In this document: piece after piece, positions 62,101 through 64,000 of the stretch
Layout of the letters: each line of letters starts with the position of its first letter
How positions within the stretch are numbered: the stretch's first letter is position 1
From: Gavia stellata
Taxonomy: Eukaryota; Chordata; Aves; Gaviiformes; Gaviidae
Length of the DNA: 64,000 nt
Assembly (NCBI RefSeq): GCF_030936135.1
Contig: NC_082596.1
Span: 96,828,449-96,892,448, forward strand
Direction: 5' to 3'
Position numbers and translations under genes: made by a program
Notes under the pieces: model-generated
What the model was told of the DNA's origin: nothing
Database searches by the model: none
What the model saw: only the letters and a program-made list of their open reading frames with translations

Positions 62101-64000
62101 GCTTAGAGTTACAGCTGCTTCATGGGAGTATTTTAAAAATGAAACCAAATTATCTACAGTATAATGTCTCTTTAAAAAAAACATGCATTGTTGTATAATC
62201 AGGCTTTAGAAAAACTCAAATTTTGAGCCAAATGAACTTTGTGGTTTCCTGTTGCCCTTCGGGTTGCTGGTGCCATGCCAAATTGTGTTGGTAAAGAAAA
62301 CACTTCAGTAGTTACATATAGCCTTGGATACATTTAGCTCTCCTGAAAAATGCAGTAGTAATGTTTGAGGCATAATAACCATTTTTATTATTCGTATTTA
62401 TTAAGATTTCTCCCCCCACTCCAATATGTTAAGCCACTAACGAGGAAGTAGCGGAAATTGGGATTCCAGCTTTATATTTAGACTTGTAAATGCATTGGCT
62501 TTGGAAATACTCCTGTTGGTGTTAACGCTGATGTTTGCTATGCCAGCGTCGGGAACGTATTTCATCGTAGGAGGCTGTGTTAAGCAATTGTCCCCTTGCT
62601 GGTGAATTGGCTCTCGATGGAGATTCAGAAGAGCTTATTTTAATTAGGCTTTGTTTGAAAACATGGCTCAATGTACTAATTGAGGTAGGTGCTACTTCCG
62701 CATGGTCTTCTCACAGTGTTAATGCAAAATTGCTGGACGTTTGCTTTTTAAGCATACTTCTTCCATCCTATTTGTATGAGACAGACAGTTGTGTGACAAG
62801 AACTTCATATTTAATATTAGGAAATGAAAAAAGCTTAAAGGAACACATGGTTAAAAATACTACATCAAAACACTCTGCTGGGAAGTTGGATTTTGGATGA
62901 GGAGCATGGAGGTAATGTGGTGTCACTGACAAAGCACCGAAGCTTTGGAGGCAACACAGTGGCCTTGGGAAAGCGGCGGTGAGCACTGAAAACACTGATG
63001 CTCGCTCTCTGAGGTGATACACGGCTTTTTGCTTGATACCCACCATCGCTGGTGTGCTCACCTCTTCCTGTGGTAATTTTAACGTAGGAGAGAGCTGCTT
63101 TCCGTGCTTCGGTTGACAGGAGGCACATTAATGTGTGGCTGCCCAGTCTGCTTTTCTTTTAAATAGCTTAGCTGATATTCAAGGCTGAGGGAAGTACAAA
63201 ACAAACTCTGAAAATCTTTCAGATGATCTTCTATCTTCCACTTTTAATTAAAAGCGATGGAGGTGGAGAATCGGAGCCGCTTCTGTGCTAGGATGGCTTA
63301 TTCAAACATGCAGCTTAACCAGTTAGACTGCAAGGTGGAAAATGCTAGAGATTGTGTATCTGAATTAAGCAATTTTAATTTGGTCTTTCATCTGTGTCAT
63401 TACCGAGGGATATCCTGCAGGCTGGTTTAATGAACTCAATCTAGAGGTGTGTAGAGGCACATCTCTTTGCTTGACAGCAGCAAGATGGCATGCTATGACT
63501 GGCAGACATATCTTCAGCTTGTGTAATTGTCTGCTCTTGTCATATGATGACAAATGGAGCGATGATCATATTAAACAACAAAAAAGTTCAAAGTAACACG
63601 AAGGCTCTGAATAAACTCTTGGAATCAAAGAGATTCTCACATGACAGCATGTCAGCATGAGTATTTTTAGCCTGAATTAATGCAGCTATAGGAAACTCCC
63701 CTCCCCCAGAGAAGTATTACCGTGTTAAGTTAAATGTCAGTCAGAATTTTTAGCCTAAATTCTCCACTTCCTACAGGTGTGGGAGCTTGTCTCGTCAGCC
63801 TTCAGTCTATGTTGCACATGCAGGCAAGGAAAAAACTGTCCCAGGTCAGTAGTTTAAAAAAAAAAAAAAAAAAAAGGTTTAGTAACTGAAGTTTGTCTGT
63901 TGACTGACAAATCTGATTTTTTTTGCATGAGTGTCTTCCAAAACCAGATGCAATAAAGATGAGATCATGCAGAAAAATTTCATCAGGAACTGAGCATAGT
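62101..64000. other. Intron 1 DNA to the window end
   Basis: AT-rich unique sequence with the poly(A) tract at 63.86 kb. Nothing coding is seen, and JARID2 exon 2 is not present. Confidence 0.55.
63857..63876 (+). repeat. Poly(A) tract in intron 1
   Basis: A run of about 20 A with TTT to its left and GGTTTAG to its right. No retrocopy is recognisable beside it. Confidence 0.8.

Larger units (their letters stand above)
43067..64000 (+). other. JARID2: JARID2 intron 1 (5' part, runs past the window end)
   Basis: The intron starts with a consensus GTAAGTG donor after codon 15. No sequence encoding the expected next residues (DDSDGIPW...) appears in the following 20.9 kb, so exon 2 lies beyond the window. 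A very long first intron is usual for vertebrate JARID2. The first 2.7 kb are still CpG island. The rest is AT-rich with G and T in excess on the + strand in the rows I counted. Confidence 0.88.

Noticed and set aside
63544..63610. Possible C/D-box snoRNA (ATGATGA ... CTGA)
   Set aside because: No terminal stem, and the boxes are common by chance in AT-rich DNA.
1..64000. CRISPR array, phage, operon or other prokaryotic system
   Set aside because: CR1 and SINE repeats, a CpG island, an intron donor and a vertebrate exon show that this is a vertebrate genome. No regularly spaced repeats were seen.

Overview
This window is vertebrate nuclear DNA, almost certainly from a bird. Three 5'-truncated CR1 LINE fragments of avian type lie at about 21.2, 24.3 and 28.4 kb, and there are two degraded MIR-like SINEs. 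Long AT-rich, gene-poor DNA surrounds a single large CpG island. The CR1 copy at 28.4 kb looks like a subfamily common outside the chicken lineage; this is a weak inference from memory.

The only protein-coding sequence I can defend is very short. Positions 43022-43066 encode MSKERPKRNIIQKKY, followed directly by a GTAAGT splice donor. This is the conserved N-terminus of JARID2 (Jumonji), an accessory subunit of Polycomb repressive complex 2, so the window holds the 5' end of JARID2 on the + strand. Layout: 1 to about 40.8 kb is upstream intergenic DNA with no gene I can support. About 40.85-45.8 kb is the CpG island with the promoter region(s), the JARID2 5'UTR, exon 1 and the start of intron 1. 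From 43,067 to the window end is intron 1, still open at 64,000. No further JARID2 coding exon is visible.

The 5'UTR is unusual. It holds a GCC/CTG repeat, three long T-runs and three upstream ORFs. One uORF is a bare start-stop (ATGTAA). Another is a 15-codon uORF whose TGA overlaps the JARID2 ATG as ATGA. About 1.25 kb upstream of the ATG, two ZNF143/THAP11-type motifs face each other around a YY1 motif and beside an E2F-type site. About 1.8 kb downstream of exon 1 are two perfect CRE palindromes 74 bp apart, followed by a good splice donor, which suggests a second promoter. Hand counts of a few rows suggest that base skew flips across the island: A and C in excess upstream, G and T in excess in the intron. 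That would fit divergent transcription or a replication origin at the island.

The remaining DNA is ordinary intergenic or intronic sequence. I mark several stretches as candidate conserved noncoding elements from their texture and homeodomain/POU-like motifs, with low confidence because no alignment was possible. Nearly all long open frames in the window, including the two longest (386 and 326 codons), are by-products of GC-rich sequence without stops.
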